A stretch of 64,000 nucleotides of DNA from an uncultured Rothia sp. (GTDB lineage: Bacteria; Actinomycetota; Actinomycetes; Actinomycetales; Micrococcaceae). Location: contig NZ_CAKAPD010000002.1 of the NCBI RefSeq assembly GCF_916715725.1, positions 124,001 to 188,000 on the forward strand, written 5' to 3'. The stretch's first letter is position 1; each line of letters begins with the position of its first letter. Below the pieces are notes generated by a model. The model had not been told where the DNA came from. It made no database searches and was given only the letters and a program-made list of their open reading frames with translations. The position numbers were made by a program, and so were the translations under genes. This document shows, one piece after another, positions 50,082 through 59,672 of the stretch.

Positions 50082-50669
50082 ATGACTGAAGCGGCTGAGA
50101 CCGTTCTTGAAGTATTTATTCCGGGCCCCGGTGAGAACCCGGAGGATCCGCAGGATATGGAGCGCTCCGAATTCCTGGGCGCCGCACAGGAGGCTCTGGA
50201 TTCGGGCGTGGACATTGAGGTGTACTCCACCGACTCCTACCCTTCCGCATTTGAAGAGTGCGCACCGGTCGCCGAGCAGATTGAGATGAACGGCCGCGAG
50301 GTTCTGCCGCTCATGCTCGTCAACGGTGAGGTGAAGGTGTCCTTCGCGTACCCGACCGCCGAGCAGATTAAGCGCTTCTCCCGCGCCCACCTGGTCGCCC
50401 AGCCGAAGGCTAACGCGGCAGCAGCAGCGTGCGGCCCCTCCGGCTCCCCGGCGGCGTCTATGGTGCCGAACCTAAGCCCCCTGGCGGAGCCCGCCGGTTT
50501 CGCGGCGACCCTGGCGGGTAAGGCGCCCCAGCCGGTTGGCGGCCCCGAGATTGGCAACCGCGTGAACCTCATGGGTGGCGACACCGGCGACGGTATCCCC
50601 ACCTCCGGTTCGGTGGCTGTGAAGTCCGGCGGCTGCGGATGCGGTGGTTGCGGCTGCGGCGGCAAGTAA
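50082..50669 (+). CDS. ArsD-like protein with Gly/Cys metal-binding tail
   Basis: 195 residues. Residues 1-110 have the ArsD thioredoxin-like layout: FEECAPVAEQIEMNGREVLP LMLVNGEVKVSFAYPTAEQI matches the C-terminal half of ArsD, an arsenic metallochaperone/weak repressor. The usual N-terminal vicinal cysteines are absent; instead the C-terminus carries a Gly/Cys string GGCGCGGCGCGG (four Cys) that could bind arsenite or another soft metal. A ~70-residue Ala/Pro/Gly spacer links the two. No arsA, arsB or arsR is nearby, so the arsenic role is uncertain. Terminator at 50748-50788. Confidence 0.7.
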   Translation: MTEAAETVLEVFIPGPGENPEDPQDMERSEFLGAAQEALDSGVDIEVYSTDSYPSAFEECAPVAEQIEMNGREVLPLMLVNGEVKVSFAYPTAEQIKRFSRAHLVAQPKANAAAAACGPSGSPAASMVPNLSPLAEPAGFAATLAGKAPQPVGGPEIGNRVNLMGGDTGDGIPTSGSVAVKSGGCGCGGCGCGGK

Positions 50670-50747
50670 ACCCGCCCCTGCCCCGCTGAGAACCCCACTG
50701 AGATCCACTGCAAACGCTAGGTTTGCCCGGTTCTAGATACATAAAAG

Positions 50748-50788
50748 AGCGGTGCCCGCCTCCTCGTCATGAGGAGGCGGGCACCGCT
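50748..50788. terminator. Bidirectional terminator between the ArsD-like gene and fba
   Basis: AGCGGTGCCCGCCTCCTC, loop GTCAT, GAGGAGGCGGGCACCGCT: perfect 18-base stem between convergent genes. Confidence 0.9.
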
Positions 50789-50855
50789 TTCGCTTAACGA
50801 AGCTTAGGTTCACACCCGGCAGCGGCTACAGGAGCCGCGGCGGGCGAACAGTACC

Positions 50856-51881
<1,026 letters not shown>

Positions 51882-52145
51882 ATGCTGACTCCTTGGATAG
51901 ATGCGACCGGTTACCGAGGCAGGGCCGGTTCACCATATTTTGTTGGCGCGCGAGACGCCTCCTACTCGCACTATTTTACCAAGATACGACTTATTTATCG
52001 TTAATTTTTTGTGGGTTTTTTTGGGTTTACTGCAGCGAAATTTCCGTGAATTACCGCGGTAAAGTAGAGGTGTTAATGACTTGATGTCTTCTGTGCGTGC
52101 AGGTCAGCGTACACGTCACCCTGAATGCGGCGAAAGGATCCTCCC

Positions 52146-52532
52146 ATGAGCAAGGCGAGCGCTAAAAATAATCCGAAACAGCTCGACGCGAAGCGTGAGA
52201 AGCGTGCCCGCCAGGCGCAGCGTCGTGCTGAGCGTGAGCATCCGAATGCGGCGGCTATTGCCCCGGTGCGTGCTCGGTTGGATGAGGTTCTGGAGCGTAA
52301 GAGTCGGCATGTTTTGGGGCATGGCGATATGGCGAAATCCCTTGAGTTGATGGAGAAAATGCGTGATGAGGGCGCGAGCGACCACGAGATTGATGTGGCG
52401 CTTGCGGAGGCGAAGCTCCCCTCGGTCGTGCAGGTTGGGCGTAAGTCGTTGATGCGTTGGCCGAGCTGGTGGTGGTTGAATCGTCGTGAGCGTGCGTTGC
52501 GGGCGAAGATTGATCGCCTAATGGAGGACTAG
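52146..52532 (+). CDS. Basic helical protein, function unknown
   Basis: 128 residues from ATG 52146 (GAAAGGATCC upstream; the ATG 21 bases earlier lacks one). Begins with a Lys/Arg/Ala-rich tract (MSKASAKNNPKQLDAKREKR ARQAQRRAEREHP), then helices RARLDEVLERKSRHVLGHGD, MEKMRDEGASDHEIDVALAE and a Trp-rich segment MRWPSWWWLNRRERALRAK. Could bind nucleic acid or membrane lipids. No recognised family. Stand-alone, upstream of the permease gene by 306 bases. Confidence 0.7.
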   Translation: MSKASAKNNPKQLDAKREKRARQAQRRAEREHPNAAAIAPVRARLDEVLERKSRHVLGHGDMAKSLELMEKMRDEGASDHEIDVALAEAKLPSVVQVGRKSLMRWPSWWWLNRRERALRAKIDRLMED

Positions 52533-52838
52533 AGTCCCGTTCTGAATAGGTTGCTGGAGCACCCCGTTGTGGGTGCTCTTGTGCTGTGCGGTGGTGGGGG
52601 AATTGATTTTTTAGACTCAAGGTTCAAATAATCTATTTCACAAAACAATTAAAACCACACAATACAACATGAACCAAATATTTTCATAAGATATGCATTA
52701 TATGTATATAAATTGTTACGTGATGCGGGTTATATTTAGTCAAATTGCCGTGCTATAGTCGTTACAACCCACAGACGTGTTCCCAACCACATTTCGTGTA
52801 ACACGTGCTTCAGACGTAACTATCCAAGGAGGTATAGC
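52533..52838. promoter_or_regulatory. AT-rich promoter region of the permease gene with inverted repeats
   Basis: Strikingly AT-rich from 52600 to 52730. Near the gene, CGTGT-A-ACACG (52795-52805) lies within longer related arms GACGTGTT (52774-52782 region) and AACACGT; ribosome site CCAAGGAGGTATAGC precedes ATG 52839. A nitrogen- or amino-acid-responsive operator is possible but not identifiable. Confidence 0.4.
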
Positions 52839-54440
52839 ATGAGCACCTCACCGAACAAGAACCCGCAGACTTCTGCAGCGGATCAGTACACCAAGCCTCC
52901 CACAGACGACCCGTTCGCACACGAACAGGAAGGCTTCCACAAGGGGCTGGGCGCACGTCAGCTCCAGATGATCGCCATCGGTTCCGCAATTGGTACCGGC
53001 CTGTTCCTGGGCACCGGTAGCCGCCTGCAGGACGCGGGCCCCATGCTCGCCGTCATCTACGCCGTCATCGGCTTCTTCGGCTACCTGATTCTTCGAGCCC
53101 TCGGCGAGCTGATCCTTCACCGCCCCTCCTCGGGCTCCTTCGTCTCCTACACCCGCGAATTCTACGGCGAAAAGGCCGCATTCGTATCCGGATGGCTGTA
53201 CTGGCTGAACTGGGCAATGACCGCCGTTGCAGACGCCACCGCTATTGCTATTTACATCAGCTGGTTCGGTCGATACAACCAGTTCTTCGCAGACATTCCC
53301 CAGTGGCTTAGCGCATTCATCGTCGTTATCGTCACCGTGGCTCTGAACCTCATCTCCGTGAAGATCTTCGGTGAGCTGGAATTCTGGTTCGCACTCATTA
53401 AGATTCTTGCTCTGCTGTCCTTCATGGCAGTTGGTATCTGGTACCTGGTCTTCGGTGAGCCCATCAACGGCGTCCGCCCCGGCCTTGAACTCATCGCTGC
53501 CCATGACGGCTTCTTCCCCAACGGCATTCTTCCCGCTCTGATTGTGGTTCAGGGCGTTGTGTTCGCCTACGCCGGTATTGAGCTGGTCGGCACCACCAGT
53601 GGTGAAACCAAGAACGTTGAGAAGGTTATCCCCCGCGCTATCAACACCGTGATCTGGCGTATTGCGATCTTCTACGTTGGTTCCGTGGTTCTGCTCTGCC
53701 TGCTCATGCCCTACACCGCATACAAGGACGCAGAGTCGCCGTTCGTGACCTTCTTCGACGCTATCGGCATTGATGGTACCGCACCGATTATGCAGCTGGT
53801 CGTTATTACCGCGGCTGCTTCCTCGCTGAACGCTGGCCTGTACTCCACCGGCCGTATCCTCCACTCGATGGGTGTTGCCGGTTCGGCACCGAAGTTCACC
53901 ACCAAGGTGTCCCGCTCCGGTGTTCCGGTGGCAGGTATTCTGCTCACCGGTGTGATTGGCCTCTTCGGTGTTGTGCTGAACTTCTTCGTTCCCGAGCAGG
54001 CGTTCGAGGTCGTGCTGAACATCGCATCCGTGGGCACCATGGCTAGCTGGGCGGCTATCGCAATGTCGCACCAGAAGTACCTGAAGCTGGTCGGCGAGGG
54101 CAAGTACAAGCGCCCCAACTACCGTGCACCCGGCGGTCGTTTCAGCGACTGGGCTGTGATGGCCTTCCTTGCTGTTGTGCTGGTGCTGATGGCTCTGGAT
54201 TACCCGGTCGGCACCTACACCCTGGCATCGCTGCTGCTGGTTATCCCGCTGCTGATTATCGGCTGGTACACGGTTCGTGACCGCGTCAACGAGATTGCTC
54301 GCGTCCGTGAAGGCTACACCGGTTCCGTGCCTGTGATTGCTGCCCGCCCCGTGGTGAAGAAGCTCGTTTCGGAGCCTCGTACCCACATTGACCTGGATGA
54401 GCTGGACCTTGAGGACGAGGACAAGCCGAAGGGTAGCTAA
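52839..54440 (+). CDS. Amino-acid permease (APC superfamily)
   Basis: 533 residues, twelve predicted helices of the APC/AAT family. After a 35-residue charged N-terminus, GLGARQLQMIAIGSAIGTGL FLGTG is the family signature in helix 1; helix 6 region YAGIELVGTTSGETKNVEKV IPRAINTVIWR is also conserved, as in AroP, AnsP and GABA permeases. Charged C-terminus (LDELDLEDEDKPKGS). Imports amino acids with protons. The next gene on the strand is ornithine cyclodeaminase, so ornithine, arginine or a related amino acid may be the substrate; this is inference from context only. Confidence 0.92.
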   Translation: MSTSPNKNPQTSAADQYTKPPTDDPFAHEQEGFHKGLGARQLQMIAIGSAIGTGLFLGTGSRLQDAGPMLAVIYAVIGFFGYLILRALGELILHRPSSGSFVSYTREFYGEKAAFVSGWLYWLNWAMTAVADATAIAIYISWFGRYNQFFADIPQWLSAFIVVIVTVALNLISVKIFGELEFWFALIKILALLSFMAVGIWYLVFGEPINGVRPGLELIAAHDGFFPNGILPALIVVQGVVFAYAGIELVGTTSGETKNVEKVIPRAINTVIWRIAIFYVGSVVLLCLLMPYTAYKDAESPFVTFFDAIGIDGTAPIMQLVVITAAASSLNAGLYSTGRILHSMGVAGSAPKFTTKVSRSGVPVAGILLTGVIGLFGVVLNFFVPEQAFEVVLNIASVGTMASWAAIAMSHQKYLKLVGEGKYKRPNYRAPGGRFSDWAVMAFLAVVLVLMALDYPVGTYTLASLLLVIPLLIIGWYTVRDRVNEIARVREGYTGSVPVIAARPVVKKLVSEPRTHIDLDELDLEDEDKPKGS

Positions 54441-54479
54441 CCCGACCGGTTTGCCTGTAATCCTGGTGAAGGCGAATGA

Positions 54480-54532
54480 GGGGGTTCTAGACCCTAGCCG
54501 CTAGACCCTAGCCAATAGAGTCTGGAACCCCC
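54480..54532 (+). terminator. Terminator after the permease gene
   Basis: GGGGGTTCTAGAC ... GTCTGGAACCCCC (13-base arms, one G-U) enclosing a tandem duplication TAGACCCTAGCCGC / TAGACCCTAGCC. Confidence 0.7.
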
Positions 54533-54560
54533 TCCCTGCACGTTTTTCGTGTTTGCTTCC

Positions 54561-54580
54561 GTATTACATCCGTGTAATAC
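54561..54580. promoter_or_regulatory. Perfect palindrome upstream of ornithine cyclodeaminase
   Basis: GTATTACA-TCCG-TGTAATAC, 8-base arms, 131-150 bases before the ATG in the AT-rich promoter region. Likely a dimeric regulator's site; no regulator gene is adjacent. Confidence 0.6.
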
Positions 54581-54710
54581 ATCAAGCAAAGTACATATTT
54601 ACAGCATTTCTAATACGGTGTGTCCTGCAATATATTTTGAGATAATAGATATCCACAGTGACCACCAGATGCACAAAGAAGTTTTGTGCAGATATTCAAA
54701 GGAGAAAATC

Positions 54711-55763
54711 ATGACTGAACGTCCTAGCGCACACGCGGTGGAATTTGTTGACGTCGCCTCGATGGCGAAGTGGATTCAGAAGGACGGCGTAGGCAACATC
54801 ATTGCCGGCATGGTCGACTTCCTCGAAGAAGACTTCAAGAAGTGGCAGAGCTTCGACAAGATCCCGCGCGTCGCCTCCCACACCCCCTTCGGTGTGATTG
54901 AGCTGATGCCCACCTCCGACAACATCACCTACTCCTTCAAGTACGTGAACGGCCACCCGTCCAACCCGGCGCGCGGCTTCCAGACCGTGACCGCGTTCGG
55001 TCTGCTCGCTGATGTGGACAACGGCTACCCCGTATTCCTGGCTGAGATGACCCTGCTGACCGCGCTGCGTACCGCTGGCGTGTCCGCCATGGTTGCTAAG
55101 CACCTGGCACGCAAGGACTCGAAGAAGATGGCGATGATTGGTACCGGCTCTCAGTCTGAGTTCCAGGCGCTGGGTATGCGCGCGGTGCTCGGCATTGAGG
55201 ACCTGTCCGTCTACGACATTGACCCGCACGCGATGGAGAAGTTCCGCCGCAACCTGGAGCCGCTGGGCTTCCGCATCCACCTGGCTAAGGACGTGGACGA
55301 GGCTGTTGAGGGCGCAGACATTATTACCACCTGCACCGCCGATAAGCAGCAGGCGAAGGTTCTGCTGGACCGCCAGGTGAAGCCCGGCGTGCACCTGAAC
55401 GCTATTGGTGGCGACTGCCCCGGCAAGACCGAGCTGGAAAGCGAAATTCTGGACCGCTCCACCGTGTTCGTTGAGTTCCCGCCGCAGACCCGCATTGAGG
55501 GCGAGATTCAGCAGAAGGACCCGGACTTCCCCGTGGTGGAGTTCTGGAAGGTTCTGACCGGTGAGGAGCCGGGCCGCGTGTCGGATGAGCAGATTACCCT
55601 GTTTGATTCGGTGGGCTTCGCAATTGCTGACTTCTCGGGTCTGCGTTATGCCCGTGCGGCTACGCAGGACACCGACCTGCAGCAGTTCATTGACCTGGTT
55701 GCTAGCCCGGATGATCCGAAGGATCTGTACTCGCTGGTGAACGTTAACGTTCCGGTGGGCTAA
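54711..55763 (+). CDS. Ornithine cyclodeaminase family protein
   Basis: 350 residues from ATG 54711 with a strong AAAGGAG site. Typical OCD/mu-crystallin fold: SFKYVNGHPSNPARGFQTVT AFGLL for ornithine binding, LRTAGVSAMVAKHLARKDSK KMAMIGTGSQSEFQALGM with the NAD-binding GTGSQ, and VKPGVHLNAIGGDCPGKTEL E with the catalytic Asp region. Converts L-ornithine to proline plus ammonia. The neighbouring amino-acid permease suggests catabolic use of imported ornithine or arginine. Terminator at 55858-55883. Confidence 0.94.
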   Translation: MTERPSAHAVEFVDVASMAKWIQKDGVGNIIAGMVDFLEEDFKKWQSFDKIPRVASHTPFGVIELMPTSDNITYSFKYVNGHPSNPARGFQTVTAFGLLADVDNGYPVFLAEMTLLTALRTAGVSAMVAKHLARKDSKKMAMIGTGSQSEFQALGMRAVLGIEDLSVYDIDPHAMEKFRRNLEPLGFRIHLAKDVDEAVEGADIITTCTADKQQAKVLLDRQVKPGVHLNAIGGDCPGKTELESEILDRSTVFVEFPPQTRIEGEIQQKDPDFPVVEFWKVLTGEEPGRVSDEQITLFDSVGFAIADFSGLRYARAATQDTDLQQFIDLVASPDDPKDLYSLVNVNVPVG

Positions 55764-55857
55764 AAGGGCTAAGCAACCTGACGCTGAGTGGCCTTGAGCT
55801 GGTGGGCCTGTAGGTGCGCCAGCATGGGCTGCGAGGTTGAGAGTGAATAAAGTGAGG

Positions 55858-55883
55858 GCCGGGGAGTGGTGACACTCCCCGGC
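55858..55883 (+). terminator. Terminator after ornithine cyclodeaminase
   Basis: GCCGGGGAGTG GTGA CACTCCCCGGC perfect 11-base stem, followed by TCCTTCTT. Confidence 0.8.
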
Positions 55884-55998
55884 TCCTTCTTGCGCGATTT
55901 TCTTATGCACAGATCCTTGTGCGCGGATTTTCTTATGGGCGGATTTCGTATGGGCAGCCCGCGGGCGGTTCACCTGTTCTGCCCTTCAGTGGGTGTGG

Positions 55999-56811
55999 CT
56001 ACTGGTGGGTGGCTATAATTTCACGCGCCTTCGCCACATGCTTTTCTTTCTCCTCTTTCAGCTGGTTGAGCTTCGCCTGGTTCTTCTCAATCAGAGGCCC
56101 CTGATAGGACGCCTCAATATCGCCCAGGCGCTGAGCCATACCCACCTTCTGATTACATTCGGCTTCGATGGTTGCGAGGCGAATTTCTTCCGGCTTAGCT
56201 TCTTCGTTGCCTTGGGAAGAGGTCATGAGATGTGCGCTTTCTTCGGACATCCAGTCGCCTTCTCCTTCCCTGGGGGTTAGCCCGCGTTCACGCAGGCAGG
56301 TCCACCATTCTGAGCGGATATTTTTCCACTCATCGGTTTGAGAGGCATAGGTGTATGCCTGTGAGTTTAGCTCTCCTACGAACCGGTATTCTTTTTCGTC
56401 CAGTTCGACATCAGAGAATACGGTTTTCACCTCTTCTTGGCACTGGGCGTTAATGTCGTCCGCTGCTGAATCTTCTGGGCCTCGGGATTCCTTATGGGAA
56501 TACCCGTACTTTTTGGCGTACTCAACGTTCCAGTTGCCGTATAGGCCTCCCGGTTGCGGGGTGTCTATTGAGGGCACAGCGTAGGACTGCCCGTGGTGCG
56601 CGTAGCATTCGGACATGAGCGTATGCCACGCCGTGCTCACCGTACGGACTGTTAGTTCATCGAAGGCATACTCGTCCAGTGGAAGATGTATATAGTTCTT
56701 TGAATAATCGAGAACAGCTTTTCGTGAGGTGTCCCGCTCGGCGCTGTTGGAGCAGGACACGCACGCCCCCAGCAGGCAGAATATTGTTACCGCAGAGAGG
56801 GCCTTACGCAT
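55999..56811 (-). CDS. Lipoprotein of the paralogous family (copy 2)
   Basis: 270 residues from ATG 56811 (GGAGGAAAAG upstream). Signal MRKALSAVTIFCLLGACVSC with lipobox LGAC (Cys17). Shares with copies 3 and 4: NYIHLPLDEY, ECYAHHGQSY, GNWNVEYAKKYGY, EWKNIRSEWWTCLRERGLTP REGEGDWMS and a nearly invariant C-terminal block EEIRLATIEAECNQ, KVGMAQRLGDIEASYQGPLI EKNQAKLNQLKEEKEKH. Four to six conserved Cys suggest disulfides; the charged C-terminal end is a long helix or coiled coil. No known family. Presumably anchored to the outer face of the membrane. Function unknown. Confidence 0.8.
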   Translation of the reverse strand: MRKALSAVTIFCLLGACVSCSNSAERDTSRKAVLDYSKNYIHLPLDEYAFDELTVRTVSTAWHTLMSECYAHHGQSYAVPSIDTPQPGGLYGNWNVEYAKKYGYSHKESRGPEDSAADDINAQCQEEVKTVFSDVELDEKEYRFVGELNSQAYTYASQTDEWKNIRSEWWTCLRERGLTPREGEGDWMSEESAHLMTSSQGNEEAKPEEIRLATIEAECNQKVGMAQRLGDIEASYQGPLIEKNQAKLNQLKEEKEKHVAKAREIIATHQ

Positions 56812-56898
56812 AGGCTTTTCCTCCTCCATACTTCGTTGTAGCATTGAACGGAGTTACCCCAATTATCCCAAGGGCTGCTATCTGCTTGTTGCTGATAT

Positions 56899-57714
56899 CT
56901 ACTGGTGGGTGGCGATGATTTCACGCGCCTTCGCTATCTTCGCATCACGATAGGCCTTCAATTCATTCAGCAACGCCTGATTCTTCTCAATCAAAGGACC
57001 CTGATAGGACGCCTCAAGATCACCCAAACGCTGAGCCAGCCTCACCTTCTCGCTACATTGAGCTTCAATGGTCGCCAGGCGGATAACCTCCTCCAACACT
57101 TTGGGATCATCAGCATTCAGATTGGCCGTTTCTTTGCTCGTCCATTCACCGTCCCCAGTGCGAGGAGTCAACCCTTTCTCACGCTGACAGTCCCACCAAT
57201 CTGAGCGGGCTTTCTTCCATTCAGGGTCACCCTGCGCACGCATGTACGCTTCACTACGGATACGCTCGACGGGGCGGTACTTTTCCTCATCAGCCACATC
57301 AAAATAGAGCATATCCAGTTCTTCCCGATGCTCTTCGCGGCAGCTGGCCCTGACGTCTTCAGGGATGCTCTCATAAATCCTTTCCTGCTCATCTCTGACT
57401 TGGGTGGACGTAAAATGATTCGCCGCATGCTTCACGTTCCAGGAGCCGTACTGGGAGGCGTTGCCAGAAACCAAGCCGTTTTCTAGAATTTCAAAATCGT
57501 ATCCTTTTTTCGCATAGCACTCTTTAAGAATCAACAAATACGCCCTATATGTTATATCTTCGGCCTGGTCACTCATATCGTATTCGTCGAGCGGAAGAGT
57601 AATATAGTTATTTTCAAAATCCAGCTGGGCTTTGAGGCTAGTGTCCTTAGGCGCAGCGGCACAGGAACTTAAAGCTAAAGCAAAGCAGGCGAACAGAGCA
57701 GCAGATTTCTTCAT
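56899..57714 (-). CDS. Lipoprotein of the paralogous family (copy 3)
   Basis: 271 residues from ATG 57714, AAAGGAG nine bases upstream. Signal MKKSAALFACFALALSSCAA, lipobox LSSC (Cys18). Blocks LDFENNYITLPLDEYDMSDQ, ECYAKKGYDFEILENGLVSG, YGSWNVKHA, EWKKARSDWWDCQREKGLTP RTGDGEWTSKET, EEVIRLATIEAQCSEKVRLA QRLGDLEASYQGPLIEKNQA are in the same order as in the other copies. It lies 68 bases downstream of a beta/gamma-crystallin gene, separated by a terminator hairpin. An in-frame deleted relative of this copy survives at 58493-58669. Confidence 0.8.
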   Translation of the reverse strand: MKKSAALFACFALALSSCAAAPKDTSLKAQLDFENNYITLPLDEYDMSDQAEDITYRAYLLILKECYAKKGYDFEILENGLVSGNASQYGSWNVKHAANHFTSTQVRDEQERIYESIPEDVRASCREEHREELDMLYFDVADEEKYRPVERIRSEAYMRAQGDPEWKKARSDWWDCQREKGLTPRTGDGEWTSKETANLNADDPKVLEEVIRLATIEAQCSEKVRLAQRLGDLEASYQGPLIEKNQALLNELKAYRDAKIAKAREIIATHQ

Positions 57715-57745
57715 TGTTACCAACTCCTTTCAATCGGGAAAGTCA

Positions 57746-57774
57746 GGAGGAGCCCACAAACATTGGGCTCCTCC
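57746..57774 (-). terminator. Hairpin between crystallin copy 1 and lipoprotein copy 3
   Basis: GGAGGAGCCCA, CAAACAT loop, TGGGCTCCTCC; duplicated identically at 58701-58729. Pairs perfectly over 11 bases; could attenuate read-through into the lipoprotein gene. Confidence 0.75.
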
Positions 57775-57781
57775 ATCACAA

Positions 57782-58138
57782 TTACCAGCGGCAGTTTACC
57801 TTGTGAACAGAACTAATACGATCATCCCAAGTCTCGCCCCAATGGAGACCCGCATGGCTTAGACCCCGCAGATAGTTGAGGTCGGAAGAAGATTCAAAAT
57901 TTCGACCCCTGTGATTAATGTCTTCGTAATAGTGCCACCGACACCCATCAGAATGCAATGAAGATGCACGGTCACTCATCCAATCCAAATGGGTCGTCCC
58001 CTCAGTGCGCATACGGGACCCAAGGAAATTGGCATCCGAATAGAAAGTAACACCCGCATGTGCCGGAGGTGCTACCGCACCGAAAGTCACCGCAGCCACA
58101 CAGGCCGCAACAGCAAGAGACTTATTAAAGATCCTCAT
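57782..58138 (-). CDS. Secreted beta/gamma-crystallin-like protein (copy 1)
   Basis: 118 residues. Sec signal MRIFNKSLAVAACVAAVTFG AVAPPAHA, mature protein ~90 residues. VTFYSDANFLGSRM and WHYYEDINHRGRNFESSSDL NYL are paired Greek-key beginnings (aromatic, then Phe/Gly), and SDRASS and DDRISS fit the crystallin calcium motif (N/D)(N/D)xx(S/T)S. Such bacterial single-domain proteins are also labelled peptidase inhibitor I36. Nearly identical to copy 2 apart from the middle and the last residues. Expected to bind calcium outside the cell; target unknown. Ribosome site GAAAGGAGATTCTG. Confidence 0.85.
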   Translation of the reverse strand: MRIFNKSLAVAACVAAVTFGAVAPPAHAGVTFYSDANFLGSRMRTEGTTHLDWMSDRASSLHSDGCRWHYYEDINHRGRNFESSSDLNYLRGLSHAGLHWGETWDDRISSVHKVNCRW

Positions 58139-58520
58139 CAGAATCTCCTTTCAAAAGAATGACGCCGCGGTCATTCATACCCACAACCCGCAACCATTAG
58201 CGAGCCGAAGCCAGGAAATCTCGCATGCCCCAAACTGAAATTGAGAGTGCGATTCTCATATTCCCTGTGACTTGAATTAACACTAACACACCTAGGAAAT
58301 TTATTTAGTGACCTAAATCACTTATGTGATAATGTGTGATTTACCCGCTTTAGATATATTCAAATATTATTTACTACATTTACAAGACAAAAAATCCAGA
58401 TAACATCACACAACCCCACCACAAACAACGCATCAAACCCCGTGGGTACCCACATTCATGTGAAAAACTCAACACCCTACTCTAACAAAAAATCACCCAA
58501 TCCCCAATAAAAAAGGTTCC
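58139..58520. repeat. Left copy of a ~380-base duplicated upstream region
   Basis: The region upstream of crystallin copy 1 is practically identical to 60024-60409 upstream of copy 2, including CATACCCACAACCCGCAACC, an AT-rich tract and TTCACCCGCTTTAG-like promoter DNA. It breaks off inside the AAAAAGGTTCCGACGCGCAC hairpin, where the remnant of a lipoprotein gene begins. Confidence 0.9.
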
Positions 58521-58669
58521 GACGCGCACACATGCTTCACATTCCAGGAGCCATACTGGGAAGCATCGCCAGAAACCCAGCCATTTTCTAGAATTTCAAA
58601 ATCGCATCCTTTTTTCGCATAACACTCTTTAAAAGCAAAGCAGACGAACAGAGCAGCAAATTCCTTCAT
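58493..58669 (-). pseudogene. Internally deleted lipoprotein gene remnant
   Basis: ATG 58669 reads MKEFAALFVCFAFKECYAKK GCDFEILENGWVSG, DASQYGSWNVKH and then runs into the duplicated non-coding region to a stop at 58493. It joins the signal peptide of a copy-3-like lipoprotein directly to its ECYAKKG block, an in-frame deletion, and lacks everything after SWNVKH. The upstream ribosome site is retained. Confidence 0.7.
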
Positions 58670-58700
58670 TGTTACCGACTCCTTTCAACCAGGAAAGTCA

Positions 58701-58729
58701 GGAGGAGCCCACAAACATTGGGCTCCTCC
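58701..58729 (-). terminator. Duplicate of the crystallin terminator
   Basis: GGAGGAGCCCA CAAACAT GT-type loop TGGGCTCCTCC, same as 57746-57774, here following no intact crystallin gene, so it marks where a further copy was lost. Confidence 0.7.
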
Positions 58730-58771
58730 ATCACAATTATTAGTTGTACTGTTCAGTTCAAACAGAATGTG

Positions 58772-59605
58772 TTATTGACTAGTGGCGATAATTTCACGCG
58801 CCTTCGCCACATGCTTTTCTTTCTCTTCTTTCAATTGGTTGAGCTGCGCCTGATTCTTCTCAATGAGAGGCCCCTGATAGGACGCCTCAATATCACCCAG
58901 ACGCTGAGCCATACCCACCTTCTGGTTACATTCCGCTTCAACCGTTGCGAGGCGAATCGCTTCTTGAGTTTTTTCCTCCTCACTCTTAGAACTTAGGTCA
59001 ATATTGAACGTCTCTTGACTAGTCCACTCATGGTCACCCTTGCGTGGTGTTAGCCCATTGCTCTCTAGGCAGCTCCACCATTCAGAGCGAACTTTATTCC
59101 ATTCCGGATTACTTTTCGCACTCGCGTAGGCTTCCTGTCTAAGCCGGTAAGCGAAAGAGTCATTGTCATTCTCGTATTCAATTTCTTTCAGCTGATTGGC
59201 ATTTTCTTTACGACATTGCTGCCTAATATCTGCCGGTATTTTCTCTGCCGTCTGCGCGCCCTCTCGAGCCTTTTCTTCATTGAAATATCCATACTTCTTG
59301 GCATATTCAACATTCCAGGCACCATATATATTGCTGTTCTGATCACCAGAGAACGCAGGGACAGCATCAGAGTATCCCTTAGCTACGTAACATATTTGCA
59401 GGATACGGGCGGTCGCCTCACTAATTACAGCCCTTGACGCATCGTCATAGTCATACTCATCCAGGGGAAGAGTAATCAAATTATTCGGGTAATCGAGCTT
59501 GGCTTTATATTCAGAATTTGAGGCACCTCCCTGAGCACATGAAGATAGCAAAAGCGCGCCTGCTAGGGCAGTGATTGTGAATGCACTACTTTTATGCAAG
59601 ATCAC
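58772..59605 (-). CDS. Lipoprotein of the paralogous family (copy 4)
   Basis: 277 residues from GTG 59605 with AAAGGAGGGT upstream. Signal ...TALAGALLLSSCAQGG, lipobox LSSC. Contains NLITLPLDEYDYDD, CYVAKGYSD, YGAWNVEYAKKYGYFNEEKA, EWNKVRSEWWSCLESNGLTP RKGDHEWTSQET and the same C-terminal block as copy 2 (QKVGMAQRLGDIEASYQGPL IEKNQAQLNQLKEEKEKH) almost to the residue. Follows crystallin copy 2 by 67 bases on the same strand, the same gene order as copy 1/copy 3. Function unknown; secreted partners of a surface complex are an inference from repeated pairing. Confidence 0.8.
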   Translation of the reverse strand: MILHKSSAFTITALAGALLLSSCAQGGASNSEYKAKLDYPNNLITLPLDEYDYDDASRAVISEATARILQICYVAKGYSDAVPAFSGDQNSNIYGAWNVEYAKKYGYFNEEKAREGAQTAEKIPADIRQQCRKENANQLKEIEYENDNDSFAYRLRQEAYASAKSNPEWNKVRSEWWSCLESNGLTPRKGDHEWTSQETFNIDLSSKSEEEKTQEAIRLATVEAECNQKVGMAQRLGDIEASYQGPLIEKNQAQLNQLKEEKEKHVAKAREIIATSQ

Positions 59606-59672
59606 ACCCTCCTTTCAGAGTGGACGAGAAACTTAAAGCTGGAAAGCATCTTGTCTCTCTAGCACCATTCAC

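Noticed and set aside
52848..54386. Minus-strand frame of 512 codons opposite the permease
   Set aside because: The plus strand encodes a complete APC permease with conserved helices; the antisense product lacks protein-like composition and a ribosome site.
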